The translations under genes and the position numbers were made by a program. Below, in pieces: positions 8,267 to 16,731 of a DNA stretch of 44,647 nucleotides. Below the pieces are notes generated by a model. It was not told the origin of the DNA, made no database searches, and saw only the letters and a program-made list of their open reading frames with translations. Position 1 is the first letter of the stretch, and every line of letters starts with the position of its first letter. This DNA comes from an uncultured Clostridia bacterium (GTDB lineage Bacteria > Bacillota > Clostridia > TANB77 > CAG-508): NCBI GenBank assembly GCA_944392445.1, contig CALXWT010000006.1, positions 1 to 44,647 of the forward strand. Reading direction: 5' to 3'.

Positions 8267-9034
8267 CTAAAAATCTATATCCAATCCTACTGGGCAGTGG
8301 TCACTTCCCATAACTTCAGAATAAATATAACTTTCTTTTATTTTATCTTTAATGCTATTTGAAACTATAAAATAATCTATTCTCCAACCTGCATTCTTTT
8401 CTCTTGCTTTAAACATATATGACCACCACGTATATGTATCAGTTTTGTCTGGATATAAATACCTAAAGGTGTCGGTAAATCCTGCGTTCAATAATTCTGT
8501 CATTTTTTCTCTTTCTTCATCAGTAAATCCTGCATTCTTCCTATTAGTTTTAGGGTTTTTCAAGTCTATTTCTTTATGAGCTACATTTAAGTCTCCGCAA
8601 ACGATAACAGGCTTTTTCTTGTTAAGTTCTAAAAGATAATTTCTAAAAGCATCTTCCCAAACCATTCTATAATCTAATCTTTCTAATTCTCTCTTGGAAT
8701 TTGGTGTATAGCAGTTTACCATATAAAATTTATCAAATTCTAATGTAATTACTCTTCCTTCTTTATCATGCTCTTCTATTCCGATTCCAAATTTAATGTT
8801 TAATGGTATGTTTTTTGTTATAATAGCTGTTCCCGAATATCCTTTTTTCTCAGCACTGTTCCAATATGTATTATATCCTTTAAATATTTCTCTTATCTTA
8901 TCGTCTATTTGGTCCTCCTGCATTTTTATTTCTTGTATACAGAAAATGTCTGCATCTGCTTCTTTAAAAAATTCTTCAAAACCTTTATTTATAACTGCTC
9001 TCAATCCATTAACATTCCATGATACTAATTCCAT
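8267..9034 (-). CDS. exoA: Exodeoxyribonuclease III / AP endonuclease
   Basis: A 255-aa soluble enzyme of base-excision repair that cleaves DNA 5' to abasic sites and has 3'-5' exonuclease and phosphatase activity. Family motifs appear in order: SWNVNGLRA at the N-terminus, FCIQEIKMQ with the metal-binding Glu, NCYTPNS, VCGDLNVAHKEIDL, WRIDYF and, at the end, GSDHCPV with the catalytic Asp-His pair. Length is normal for ExoA/XthA. The ribosome binding site AAGGGAG precedes the ATG. The gene appears monocistronic. It ends just past the inverted repeat at 8193-8247. Confidence 0.96.
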   Translation of the reverse strand: MELVSWNVNGLRAVINKGFEEFFKEADADIFCIQEIKMQEDQIDDKIREIFKGYNTYWNSAEKKGYSGTAIITKNIPLNIKFGIGIEEHDKEGRVITLEFDKFYMVNCYTPNSKRELERLDYRMVWEDAFRNYLLELNKKKPVIVCGDLNVAHKEIDLKNPKTNRKNAGFTDEEREKMTELLNAGFTDTFRYLYPDKTDTYTWWSYMFKAREKNAGWRIDYFIVSNSIKDKIKESYIYSEVMGSDHCPVGLDIDF

Positions 9035-9181
9035 ATATTACTCCCTTTCCTACAAAACCTGTTTTACAAGTATGTACATTAATCTTAAATTTTTTGATAT
9101 TTGCTATCTACACAATAAATTATAAATTTTACAAATAAGTATTTTAATAGCATACAATATATATACTTTCTATATATCACT

Positions 9182-9207
9182 AAAGGAGATAGTTTCCCAT
9201 CTCCTTT
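9182..9207. terminator. Short hairpin behind the SleB-type hydrolase gene
   Basis: AAAGGAGAT (9182-9190) pairs with ATCTCCTTT (9199-9207) over an 8-base loop, 22 bases after the hydrolase stop codon. The T-rich side faces the plus strand, so its action for the minus-strand gene is uncertain. Confidence 0.5.
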
Positions 9208-9229
9208 TAATTTTGTTATTATTAAATTT

Positions 9230-10231
9230 CTATAATGAGTTGAAATATACATTTCCACCTATTATTTCTCCTGAATGGTATCCTGCAGCTCTAAATGATA
9301 AATATGTGTGATTTCTTTTACCATTTAACGCATCTAAAACAGCTTGTTTAACATATGATGGATAATTTCCATTTAACCTCTTTCTCCAATGATTATCTAT
9401 TGAATAACAGAATTGACTAGGTGCCATATATTGGCTTAATGGATCTGATCCATATCTTTTCCAACTACTGCTTACTGTTCTATTACATGCTGTTGTTATA
9501 ACTGCTAAAGCACCTTCATAACTTGAACTACATTCTTGAGCTGTTATTGCACATAATAAATCTAATTCACTGTCAGAATATGTCCATTTGCCACCACTAT
9601 AAGTTGTTTTTGAACTACTTCTTGTAGTAATTTGTTTTGTTCTTATTTCTACAATTTTATCAACAGGCTCTTTTATAACCTCTGATTTAATTTCTGTTTT
9701 TTCTATTTCTTCACCATTTTGATATTTTATCTTATATGTTACTTCTCTTACTCCATTTTTTCCCTCTTGTACAACTCTGTCTTGTTTTGTTCCACTTCCT
9801 GTAGTGACATCTTTTGTTATTGTTTCATAAGGTATAGTTTCTTTTTCAACAATTATTTTTTCTATAATCTTTGAATAATTATCTAATATATCTTCTGTAG
9901 AAACTTCTGAAGATTTTTCAACTTTTTCAAAAACCTCAACATTTTCTGTTTCTTTTGATATTATAATTGTGTTATTATCAGATAACTCTTCTGTTGTATC
10001 TGGTGTTACCTTTTCATCCTCTAATAATACAATATGGTTTTCGTCTAAAATATCTTTGACACTTGTCTTAGTTGTAAAAACATCCATCTCATATCCACTT
10101 GATAGAACAATTTTTACATTATTTACTTTGACATTACCTGCCATTACGCCAATGCTAAGTAAGAATATTAGTATAATGCTTATACATACTATTTTTTTCA
10201 GCGATATTGACGCCTTATCATCTTTTTTCAT
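9230..10231 (-). CDS. DUF348/G5/SleB-type cell-wall hydrolase
   Basis: A 333-aa exported protein. An N-terminal membrane anchor or signal (about 12-32) is followed by a DUF348-type segment (about 38-95: VNNVKIVLSSGYEMDVFTT). A G5 domain lies at about 130-200 (ETIPYETITKDVTTGSGTKQ). The C-terminal Hydrolase_2/SleB domain (about 220-333) reads ELDLLCAITAQECSSSYEG...QFCYSI, with the conserved Glu in AQE. The protein should bind and cut peptidoglycan outside the membrane. The N-terminal half is that of YabE/Rpf-like proteins, which usually end in a 3D domain; here a SleB domain takes that place. SleB itself is a spore-cortex enzyme, but the strong sigma-A promoter suggests use during growth. Confidence 0.88.
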   Translation of the reverse strand: MKKDDKASISLKKIVCISIILIFLLSIGVMAGNVKVNNVKIVLSSGYEMDVFTTKTSVKDILDENHIVLLEDEKVTPDTTEELSDNNTIIISKETENVEVFEKVEKSSEVSTEDILDNYSKIIEKIIVEKETIPYETITKDVTTGSGTKQDRVVQEGKNGVREVTYKIKYQNGEEIEKTEIKSEVIKEPVDKIVEIRTKQITTRSSSKTTYSGGKWTYSDSELDLLCAITAQECSSSYEGALAVITTACNRTVSSSWKRYGSDPLSQYMAPSQFCYSIDNHWRKRLNGNYPSYVKQAVLDALNGKRNHTYLSFRAAGYHSGEIIGGNVYFNSL

Positions 10232-10267
10232 ACGAAATTTGTTCCCTCCTTTAAAAGCAACATCTTA

Positions 10268-10296
10268 ATTGTACCATAATAATTTTCCTTTGTCAA
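10268..10296 (-). promoter_or_regulatory. Consensus sigma-A promoter of the cell-wall hydrolase gene
   Basis: On the minus strand TTGACA (10291-10296) and TACAAT (10268-10273) are exactly 17 bases apart, about 37 bases before the start codon. The rest of the divergent spacer (10297-10533) has a small hairpin, AATGGCT/AGCCATT at 10316-10335, and TATAAT hexamers at 10464 and 10475 that may belong to the lemA promoter. Confidence 0.85.
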
Positions 10297-10533
10297 ATTT
10301 TGGTTAATTCCCTAAAATGGCTTAATTTAGCCATTCTTCTTTTTTCCAGTTTTCTATATTACTCCATAAAAGCCTTATATTACTATTATATTCAGCTTGT
10401 ACAAAAAATATTACCAATTTTTAATTTTTTGTTACAATTCACAATAAGTTCACATATATTTACTATAATTGTTGTATAATAAATAGTAATATGTTATTAT
10501 ATTTATATATTTTATTTTAAGGAGGAGAATTTT

Positions 10534-11088
10534 ATGTGGTGGATTATATTAGCAATAGTAGTAATAATTATTATAGCAATAATCGCAATGTACAACAGCT
10601 TAGTAACAATGCGCCAAAGAGTTAAAAACGCATGGAGTCAAATTGATGTGCAATTACAAAGAAGATTTGATTTAATTCCAAATTTAGTGGAAACAGTAAA
10701 AGGATATATGGAACATGAAGCTGATGTTTTAACTAAAGTTACAGATTTACGTTCTTCTTGGGCAGAAGCTAAGACTGTTGACGAAAAAGCTAAATTAGAT
10801 AATCAATTATCTGAATCTTTAAAAACAATTATGGCTGTTGCTGAAAACTACCCTGATTTAAAAGCAAATCAAAATTTTAGTGAATTACAGACAGAATTAA
10901 CAAATACTGAAAATAAAATATCTTATTCAAGACAATTTTATAACGATACTGTAACAAGGTACAACATTAAGCTAGAGACATTTCCTTCTAATGTTATAGC
11001 ATCAGTATTTAATTTTAAATCAGAGAATTTATTTGAAGTAGACAACCAAGAAGCTAGGCAAAACGTTAAAGTAGATTTTAATAAATAA
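10534..11088 (+). CDS. lemA: LemA family membrane protein
   Basis: A 184-aa protein with one N-terminal membrane helix (about 2-22) and a long helical-bundle domain. The signature [44 protein letters not shown] is the LemA hallmark, and [11 protein letters not shown] and [21 protein letters not shown] follow. The protein is membrane-anchored with a helical domain; its molecular job is not established. The htpX gene follows on the same strand after 127 bases, a pairing seen in many bacteria, which suggests a shared envelope quality-control role. The ribosome binding site AAGGAGGAG is strong. Confidence 0.95.
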   Translation: MWWIILAIVVIIIIAIIAMYNSLVTMRQRVKNAWSQIDVQLQRRFDLIPNLVETVKGYMEHEADVLTKVTDLRSSWAEAKTVDEKAKLDNQLSESLKTIMAVAENYPDLKANQNFSELQTELTNTENKISYSRQFYNDTVTRYNIKLETFPSNVIASVFNFKSENLFEVDNQEARQNVKVDFNK

Positions 11089-11099
11089 TTTATAACTAA

Positions 11100-11186
11100 A
11101 TGGCCACACTATTATAAAAGTAAGTTATAATCTTGTTTACTTAATACAAACTTATTATTACATACTTTTTAATAATTTGTGGCTAT
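11100..11186. repeat. Imperfect foldback between lemA and htpX
   Basis: A left arm from 11100 (ATGGCCACA...) and a right arm ending at 11186 (...TGTGGCTAT) pair imperfectly along about 30 bases, with further pairing near the apex (GTTT/AAAC). It fills most of the gap and would form a long hairpin in a lemA-htpX transcript. Confidence 0.6.
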
Positions 11187-11215
11187 ATTATATATTAAAA
11201 GGATTGGTACAAAAT

Positions 11216-12118
11216 ATGTATGAAGATATTAGAAACAATAAAATAAAAACAGGTTTGATAGTATCGTTATTTATAGTAGTAATTGCTTTAATTATATATT
11301 ATATATGTATGGCGTTTGACTTAGGTGTCATGTCAATCATTATAGCAATGATATTTTCCATAGGTTCTGCTTGGGCTTCATACTATTATAGTGATAAAAT
11401 AGTTTTATCTATAAATAAAGCTCATCCCGCTTCGCCTGAGCAGTATGAAAAATTAAATAATATTCTTGATGGCCTAATGGTAGCATCAGGTTTATCAGAT
11501 AGACCTAAATTGTATGTTGTCGATGACCCTCAACCAAATGCTTTTGCGACAGGCAGAAATCCACAAAATGCCGTAATTTGCGTTACAACTGGATTGCTAG
11601 ATATTATGGATTATTACGAGCTTGAAGGTGTTATAGCACATGAATTATCTCATATAAAAAACTATGATATACGTTTATCTGCTGTTGTTAGCGTAATGGT
11701 AGGTTTCATGGTAATCTTAACAGACTGGGTTAGCCGTGCTTTGTTCTGGGGTGGAAGCAGAGATAGCGATAATGACAGGAATGCTAATCCAATACTAATG
11801 CTAATTGGTCTTATATGCTTAATATTAGCTCCAATATTTGGTAAACTTATGCAATTAGCATTATCTAGACGTAGAGAGTTTTTGGCTGATGCTAGTGCCG
11901 TTGAACTTACTAGAAATCCAGATGGCTTAATTTCAGCTTTACAAAAACTAGATGCAGACACACATACATTAAAAACTGCAAATAATTCTACTGCTCATAT
12001 GTATATTTCAGACCCTTTTAAATCTAATTTGAAAGATGGCAAGAAAAAGAAAACAAGCTTGTTCTCGACTCACCCATCTATAGATGACAGAATTGAAGCA
12101 ATTAGGAATTTGAAGTAA
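11216..12118 (+). CDS. htpX: HtpX-family M48 zinc metalloprotease
   Basis: A 300-aa integral membrane protease that degrades damaged membrane proteins. The zinc site is HELSH, with H142 and H146 as ligands and E143 as the catalytic base; the third ligand is E221 in RRREFLADASA. Hydrophobic helices lie at about 13-33, 38-57, 155-175 and 195-213. I place the start at the ATG at 11216 (MYEDIRNNKIKTG), which has AAAGGATTGG upstream and matches the family N-terminus. A longer frame opening with TTG at 11177 has no ribosome binding site and overlaps the foldback. It is probably cotranscribed with lemA. Confidence 0.95.
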   Translation: MYEDIRNNKIKTGLIVSLFIVVIALIIYYICMAFDLGVMSIIIAMIFSIGSAWASYYYSDKIVLSINKAHPASPEQYEKLNNILDGLMVASGLSDRPKLYVVDDPQPNAFATGRNPQNAVICVTTGLLDIMDYYELEGVIAHELSHIKNYDIRLSAVVSVMVGFMVILTDWVSRALFWGGSRDSDNDRNANPILMLIGLICLILAPIFGKLMQLALSRRREFLADASAVELTRNPDGLISALQKLDADTHTLKTANNSTAHMYISDPFKSNLKDGKKKKTSLFSTHPSIDDRIEAIRNLK

Positions 12119-12160
12119 AAATAATTTAAAGTAAAAATCGTGCAATTAAAACTTTAACAC

Positions 12161-12343
12161 ATAGAGAAAGCATGTATATTTTTATTTATGTTTCCGTTCC
12201 CCCAACGGCATAACAATCTGTAGTAAAAATTACAATAGTTCACTACTATTTCTACCTTTAAGAAAATTTTTCCACAGATTGTAATTTGTTGGTCCCCACC
12301 TTGAGAACTTCAACATAAATAAAAATATACATGCTTTCTCTAT
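12161..12343. repeat. 183-bp foldback element with 32-bp perfect arms
   Basis: Bases 12161-12192 are the exact reverse complement of 12312-12343. The 119 bases between them carry further pairing (CAATCTGT with ACAGATTG, AAAAATT with AATTTTT), so the whole segment can fold into one long hairpin with an internal bulge. It lies between the convergent genes htpX and tatD. No flanking duplication is evident. Confidence 0.85.
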
Positions 12344-12399
12344 ATGATACTACTTATTGTATATACATAAGTTTACTTGTTATTAAACAGCTTTACCTA

Positions 12400-13194
12400 T
12401 CACTCAATTTCAAACACTCTACATGCATTTTCATACGTAATTTTAGCAATTTCATCCACAGGCATTTGCCTTACACTAGCAATCTTCTCTGCAATAAATC
12501 TAACATTCCTAGAATCATTTCTCTTTCCTCTATTAGGTTCTGGAGAAAGGTATGGACAATCTGTTTCAATTAACATCCTATCTAATGGCACCAATTCTAT
12601 AATTTCATTAGCATTTTTCGAATTTTTAAATGTAACTGGTCCTGCAAATGATATATAATATCCTAATTTAAGTGCTTCTTTTACTAATTCTCTATTTAAT
12701 GGGCAACAATGGAATACTCCTCTTTTTATAACTTGATATTCTTTTAAAATTTCTAAAGTATCCATTACTGCTTCTCTTGTATGAATTACAATAGGAAATC
12801 CTAATTCATTTGCAATTTCTATCTGTCTAATAAATACATTTTTTTGTATTTCTCTCTTTGCAATGTCTTTTTCCCAATAATAATCAAGACCTATTTCTCC
12901 TATTGCCACAATTTTTTTACTGTCTTTTTCCGTTTTTATAAATTCTACTAACTTGTTTAATTGTGCTTCAATTTCTTGTTTAGAATCCGGAATATCATTT
13001 GGAGAAATTCCAGAAATAGTATACATCCAATTATACTTTTTAGCTATTTGCAATGCATAAATTGATGATTCTAGACTATATCCAGCATTTATTAGTTTTG
13101 TTACTCCAGAATCATAAACCCCATTTATTACTTCTTCTCTATCTTCATTAAATTTGTTGTCATTATAATGTGCATGCGAATCAAAAAGTTTCAT
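12400..13194 (-). CDS. tatD: TatD-family metal-dependent hydrolase/DNase
   Basis: A 264-aa cytoplasmic TIM-barrel enzyme of the amidohydrolase type. Metal-binding and family motifs are FDSHAHYND at the N-terminus, IGEIGLDYYW, IVIHTREA, GVFHCCP and ETDCPYLSPEPNRGKRN. The family has 3'-5' DNase activity and is often called YcfH/TatD. I place the start at the ATG at 13194, because the ATG four codons further upstream is part of the ribosome binding site ATGGAGGTTAAG; the shorter form opens with MKLFDSHAH as in the family. It is on the same strand as acpS, with a 112-base gap. Confidence 0.95.
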   Translation of the reverse strand: MKLFDSHAHYNDNKFNEDREEVINGVYDSGVTKLINAGYSLESSIYALQIAKKYNWMYTISGISPNDIPDSKQEIEAQLNKLVEFIKTEKDSKKIVAIGEIGLDYYWEKDIAKREIQKNVFIRQIEIANELGFPIVIHTREAVMDTLEILKEYQVIKRGVFHCCPLNRELVKEALKLGYYISFAGPVTFKNSKNANEIIELVPLDRMLIETDCPYLSPEPNRGKRNDSRNVRFIAEKIASVRQMPVDEIAKITYENACRVFEIE

Positions 13195-13306
13195 CTTAAC
13201 CTCCATTCAAGCTTATTTAGCTCTATAAAATTGTTACATTTTATTCTACTAACCAATATATATTTCAATCTATAAATAGTACCTTTTTCTAAAACTTTTC
13301 CAATAA

Positions 13307-13708
13307 TCAACTAAATACTGCAACCACACTAGCCACGGCATAATCTTTTATATGAGAAATACTAACATCTATGCTTTCTAATTTTAAATTATCTGCAGAT
13401 TTCTCAATATTATTCTTTAGTTTATCCACATTTATTACAGGCTTTCCACCTTCTATATTCATTATTTCTATGTTCTTCCACAGAGCATCTTCTCGGCCAT
13501 GGATAAATTCCGAAATAGCTTTGAAAATTGCTTCTTTTGCAGCAAATCGTGCAGCAAAGTGCTGATACTTTATTGCTTCTCCTGATTTATTACAATAATC
13601 TATTTCTTTTTGAGTATAAATTCTATTTAAAAAGGAGTTCCCTAACTCCTCTATAGAATTCTTTATTCTATTAACTTCTATTATATCTATGCCTGTTGTA
13701 ACCCTCAT
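13307..13708 (-). CDS. acpS: Holo-[acyl-carrier-protein] synthase
   Basis: A 133-aa enzyme that transfers 4'-phosphopantetheine from coenzyme A to a serine of acyl carrier protein, activating it for fatty-acid synthesis. The family signature GIDIIEVNRI opens the protein (magnesium-binding D8), and FAARFAAKEAIFKAIS carries the conserved Glu and Lys residues near position 57. ISHIKDYAVASVVA closes it. Length is standard. TAGGAGG lies just upstream of the ATG. A 17-bp hairpin upstream separates it from the next gene. Confidence 0.96.
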   Translation of the reverse strand: MRVTTGIDIIEVNRIKNSIEELGNSFLNRIYTQKEIDYCNKSGEAIKYQHFAARFAAKEAIFKAISEFIHGREDALWKNIEIMNIEGGKPVINVDKLKNNIEKSADNLKLESIDVSISHIKDYAVASVVAVFS

Positions 13709-13738
13709 TCCGTCCTCCTACTTTTATTTTATCATGAA

Positions 13739-13780
13739 TGAAGATATATATTTTTTATCAAAGAAAAATATATATCTTCA
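13739..13780. repeat. 17-bp perfect hairpin upstream of acpS
   Basis: Arms 13739-13755 and 13764-13780 are perfect complements with an 8-base loop, lying 13 bases after the stop of the upstream minus-strand gene and 31 bases before acpS. It probably ends the upstream transcript, although the T tract is internal to the stem. Confidence 0.7.
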
Positions 13781-13792
13781 ATAAACAATATT

Positions 13793-15043
13793 CTATTTTA
13801 AGCTTACATACAATATTGTCAAAATATTAACAACTAATATTGTAATAACCACAACTCTAGTTATTTTATTATTTTTACTTAACTCTTCAACATTATGTTT
13901 TTTATATGATACATCATATTCATTCTTTATCTTTGAATATGTTGTTTCTATTCCTAAGTTTTCCATCCAAGCTGATTCTAATTTTTTTCCAAATTCTTCA
14001 TTAGTTATATCTTGTATCCATATTTGTTTTGTAAAATTTATTAGCCCTTCCTCTGCCTTTTTAAATTTTGATTTGAAATCATAATTTAATTTATTTAGTA
14101 ATATTTTTTTATATAATACTAATATGTATGTATAAAAATATTCACTTTCAAATTTTTGTGGTACAATTGTAAAATTAGAAGTATTTATATTTGATGTAAA
14201 AAGCACAGTACTTGTAGATGTAAAACCATATTTTATATATTGATTTTTATAAATTATTTTCTTCTCATTTGCATTTTCTGTCTTCCTTGCATATTTATCA
14301 TCTAATATTTGTGAATTAGATGGAAGTACAGAACGATATTTTTCAAACAAATTGTCAAGATCTTCTTCATTTGTATTCTCGTTCCAATCTTTTTGATCTA
14401 AGCATGAATACGAATATACAAAAAACTTTTCACTTCCAATATTGGTTTCATTAGTAATGTTTTCAGTCCCTGTTATTTCTTTAATTAATGTTGTAATATC
14501 TTTTACATTTTTAAATGAACTTGACTGTATTTTTATATTTTCATACTCTTTTAAATTATATGCTATAGAGTTTACTTCTCTAAATTTATAATTAAAATTT
14601 AAGATATCTGAAAAATTTTCACTATTTTCAAGGTTTGTTTTAAAAACCAAAAAACATACGCCTGTCTTAAAACATATAATTTTAATTCCTGTTATTTCAA
14701 AAAATATACAATTATTATCATCTACTTTACCTTGCAAATTTTCTTCAAGTTCATAATTAAACACATTGCAATCACGCTCTGCAAGTAATGTTGCCTTAAC
14801 AGATGTATCTAATTTATTGAAATCTTTTATTCCTTGTCTATTGGTATCGAAAGACCAAAACATATACTCTCGAATATTAGGTAAAAAATATGTATATAAA
14901 TGTATGTCTTTTTGTTTGTCAAATATTCTTAATTTGCATTTCTTATTTCTTAATAAACCTTGTAAATATTTTTTATATTTTTCTTCTTCTATCATATATG
15001 GATAGATAAAATATGTATATTGATATTTTGTCATAAGTTCCAT
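13793..15043 (-). CDS. Tail-anchored protein of unknown function
   Basis: A 416-aa protein I do not recognise. There is no signal peptide; the only membrane segment is at the extreme C-terminus (about 394-414, VVVITILVVNILTILYVSLK), with a short charged stretch before it. The bulk should therefore be cytosolic and tail-anchored. The N-terminal half has alternating hydrophobic and aromatic runs (YTYFIYPYMI, YMFWSFD, FFEITGIKIICFKTGVCFLVF) that look like beta strands. The region before the anchor (about 320-390) looks helical. The helix-then-membrane ending superficially recalls CorA-type proteins, but there is one helix, not two, and no GMN motif. AGGAGG precedes the ATG. It follows the WG-repeat gene by 65 bases and may share its transcript. 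Confidence 0.75.
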   Translation of the reverse strand: MELMTKYQYTYFIYPYMIEEEKYKKYLQGLLRNKKCKLRIFDKQKDIHLYTYFLPNIREYMFWSFDTNRQGIKDFNKLDTSVKATLLAERDCNVFNYELEENLQGKVDDNNCIFFEITGIKIICFKTGVCFLVFKTNLENSENFSDILNFNYKFREVNSIAYNLKEYENIKIQSSSFKNVKDITTLIKEITGTENITNETNIGSEKFFVYSYSCLDQKDWNENTNEEDLDNLFEKYRSVLPSNSQILDDKYARKTENANEKKIIYKNQYIKYGFTSTSTVLFTSNINTSNFTIVPQKFESEYFYTYILVLYKKILLNKLNYDFKSKFKKAEEGLINFTKQIWIQDITNEEFGKKLESAWMENLGIETTYSKIKNEYDVSYKKHNVEELSKNNKITRVVVITILVVNILTILYVSLK

Positions 15044-15108
15044 TATTTTTCCTCCTAAGTTTTTATACGGTTAACTTCTTTTAGGTTATTATTTAATTGG
15101 CTTTTATA

Positions 15109-16638
15109 TTATTCATCGGTAAAATAGTATAAATTCAAATCTTCTCCCAAATGCCATTTACCAATAAATTCTACCAAAATATTATTATCTAGATTATATG
15201 ATGGTGAAACTGCAATTTGACCTAGAGAATCTACTGCTCCCCATAATCCATTTTGTTTAACACTAGCATAACCATAATCGTTTTGCTCTCTTGCCTCATC
15301 ATAAATATAATTTACCACAACATTTCCATTTGCATCCACAAATCCGTATTTTCCGTCTTCATTTCTACTTAAGAAAATTGTGTTTCCATTTAGTATTTCG
15401 CTACTAGTTCTCTCCTCAAATCTAAAATTATAATATTTATATTCATTGCTTTCTCTTACTCTAAAATAGCCTTTTGATTCGTTTACTTCTGATAATATAA
15501 CACTAGATAATCGTACATTCAAATCCGTATCTAATAAATCTGATGTATAATCCTCATTTGTTGCTTCATAGAAATTACCTGTGCTTCTATATACTATATT
15601 TGAATATTTAAGGTCAAGAACAGTATTACCACTTGCATCCACAATTCCATATTTAGAATCATTTTGTACTATGTAGTGGTTGCCTTCTGCATAACTGATT
15701 GAATCATATTGCGTATCGATTATACTTCTATCATCTGTTATAGATACGACACCGAATTTTCCTCCTTCTTCTACTATTGCATTTTCTCCAGCAATATCTA
15801 TAATATCGTCATAGTCTCCTTCTAAGTATTTATTTCCGTCTGTATCTACAATTTCCCAGTTATTGTTTTCATTAACTATATAGTATTTTCCTCCACCATA
15901 TACACTCTTAATGTTATCATAGTTTTCTTGTACAGCAACTGTTTTTGTATATGTTATTACACCATATTTACTATCTTCATTCCTTACTATATATCCATCT
16001 TCAAACCTATCTGAAATAGGTATTATTTCTTCATAATTATTATCTATTATAGTAGACCCAACATTATCTATTAGTCCATATTTGCCATCTTTTTCAGTAA
16101 GTAAACTATTTTCTACTCCAGCTAGTGCTGTAATAGAATCATATTCGCAACTAGCTATTTGACTACCATTTGTATCAATCAAACCATATTTGCCATCTTT
16201 TGAAACTTTTAATAATCCTGATTGATACCACAAATTATTACTTTCGTCGTGATTTTCTATTGCTTCTACCAAGTCATAATCTGTAAATAATTCTTCACCT
16301 TTTTCATTTAATACTTTTGTATCATAAGTATTGTCCGCATAATTTACGTTTATTGTACATATAAATATAGGTTTTTGATTGTCTGGTATCACTATATATT
16401 CGTCATATGTATGTTCTATTATAATATTGCCTCTCGAATCTATAACTCCCCATTTACCATCTGTATATACTGGAAAATATCTCAAAGCCACAACTTTCTC
16501 TTGTGGGGTATCTTCTGTATTTAATAACTCTCTAATACCAATAACAAACATAACTATTACTGCTATTGCTATTAAAACCGCAAAGACTTTTTTTACATTC
16601 AGCTTTTGTTCTCCGTCATATCTTTTACCTCTACTCAT
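15109..16638 (-). CDS. Membrane-anchored WG-repeat protein
   Basis: A 509-aa protein with a short basic N-terminus (MSRGKRYDGEQK), one membrane helix at about 18-40, and then about nine to ten WG-type repeats to the C-terminus. Each repeat has the form (W/Y)G-(V/L)-(I/V)-D-x-x-G-x-x-(I/V) followed by YD, for example KWGVIDSRGNIIIE, KYGLIDTNGSQIA and GLWGAVDSLGQIA. WG repeats form extracellular beta structures of uncertain function; a binding role outside the membrane is inferred. I place the start at the ATG at 16638, with GGAGG seven bases upstream; a TTG-initiated longer form would begin inside that site. Confidence 0.88.
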   Translation of the reverse strand: MSRGKRYDGEQKLNVKKVFAVLIAIAVIVMFVIGIRELLNTEDTPQEKVVALRYFPVYTDGKWGVIDSRGNIIIEHTYDEYIVIPDNQKPIFICTINVNYADNTYDTKVLNEKGEELFTDYDLVEAIENHDESNNLWYQSGLLKVSKDGKYGLIDTNGSQIASCEYDSITALAGVENSLLTEKDGKYGLIDNVGSTIIDNNYEEIIPISDRFEDGYIVRNEDSKYGVITYTKTVAVQENYDNIKSVYGGGKYYIVNENNNWEIVDTDGNKYLEGDYDDIIDIAGENAIVEEGGKFGVVSITDDRSIIDTQYDSISYAEGNHYIVQNDSKYGIVDASGNTVLDLKYSNIVYRSTGNFYEATNEDYTSDLLDTDLNVRLSSVILSEVNESKGYFRVRESNEYKYYNFRFEERTSSEILNGNTIFLSRNEDGKYGFVDANGNVVVNYIYDEAREQNDYGYASVKQNGLWGAVDSLGQIAVSPSYNLDNNILVEFIGKWHLGEDLNLYYFTDE

Positions 16639-16674
16639 AGTGACCTCCAAAAAAAGATATTTTTTTACACGTAT

Positions 16675-16704
16675 ACTATATCATATTTTTGGGTCTAATT
16701 ACAA
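16675..16704 (-). promoter_or_regulatory. Probable sigma-A promoter of the WG-repeat gene
   Basis: On the minus strand TTGTAA (16699-16704) and TATAGT (16675-16680) are 18 bases apart, 37 bases before the start codon. It lies clear of the foldback element at 16732. Confidence 0.55.
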
Positions 16705-16731
16705 CATTATTATGTATTTTTCCTAAAAATA

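Noticed and set aside
11177-11215. Upstream TTG-initiated extension of htpX
   Set aside because: It has no ribosome binding site, falls in the foldback and adds residues not typical of the family; the ATG at 11216 is better supported.
12161-12343. Foldback as a riboswitch or other known structured RNA
   Set aside because: It lies after the stop codons of two convergent genes and not in a 5' leader, and I recognise no known riboswitch core.
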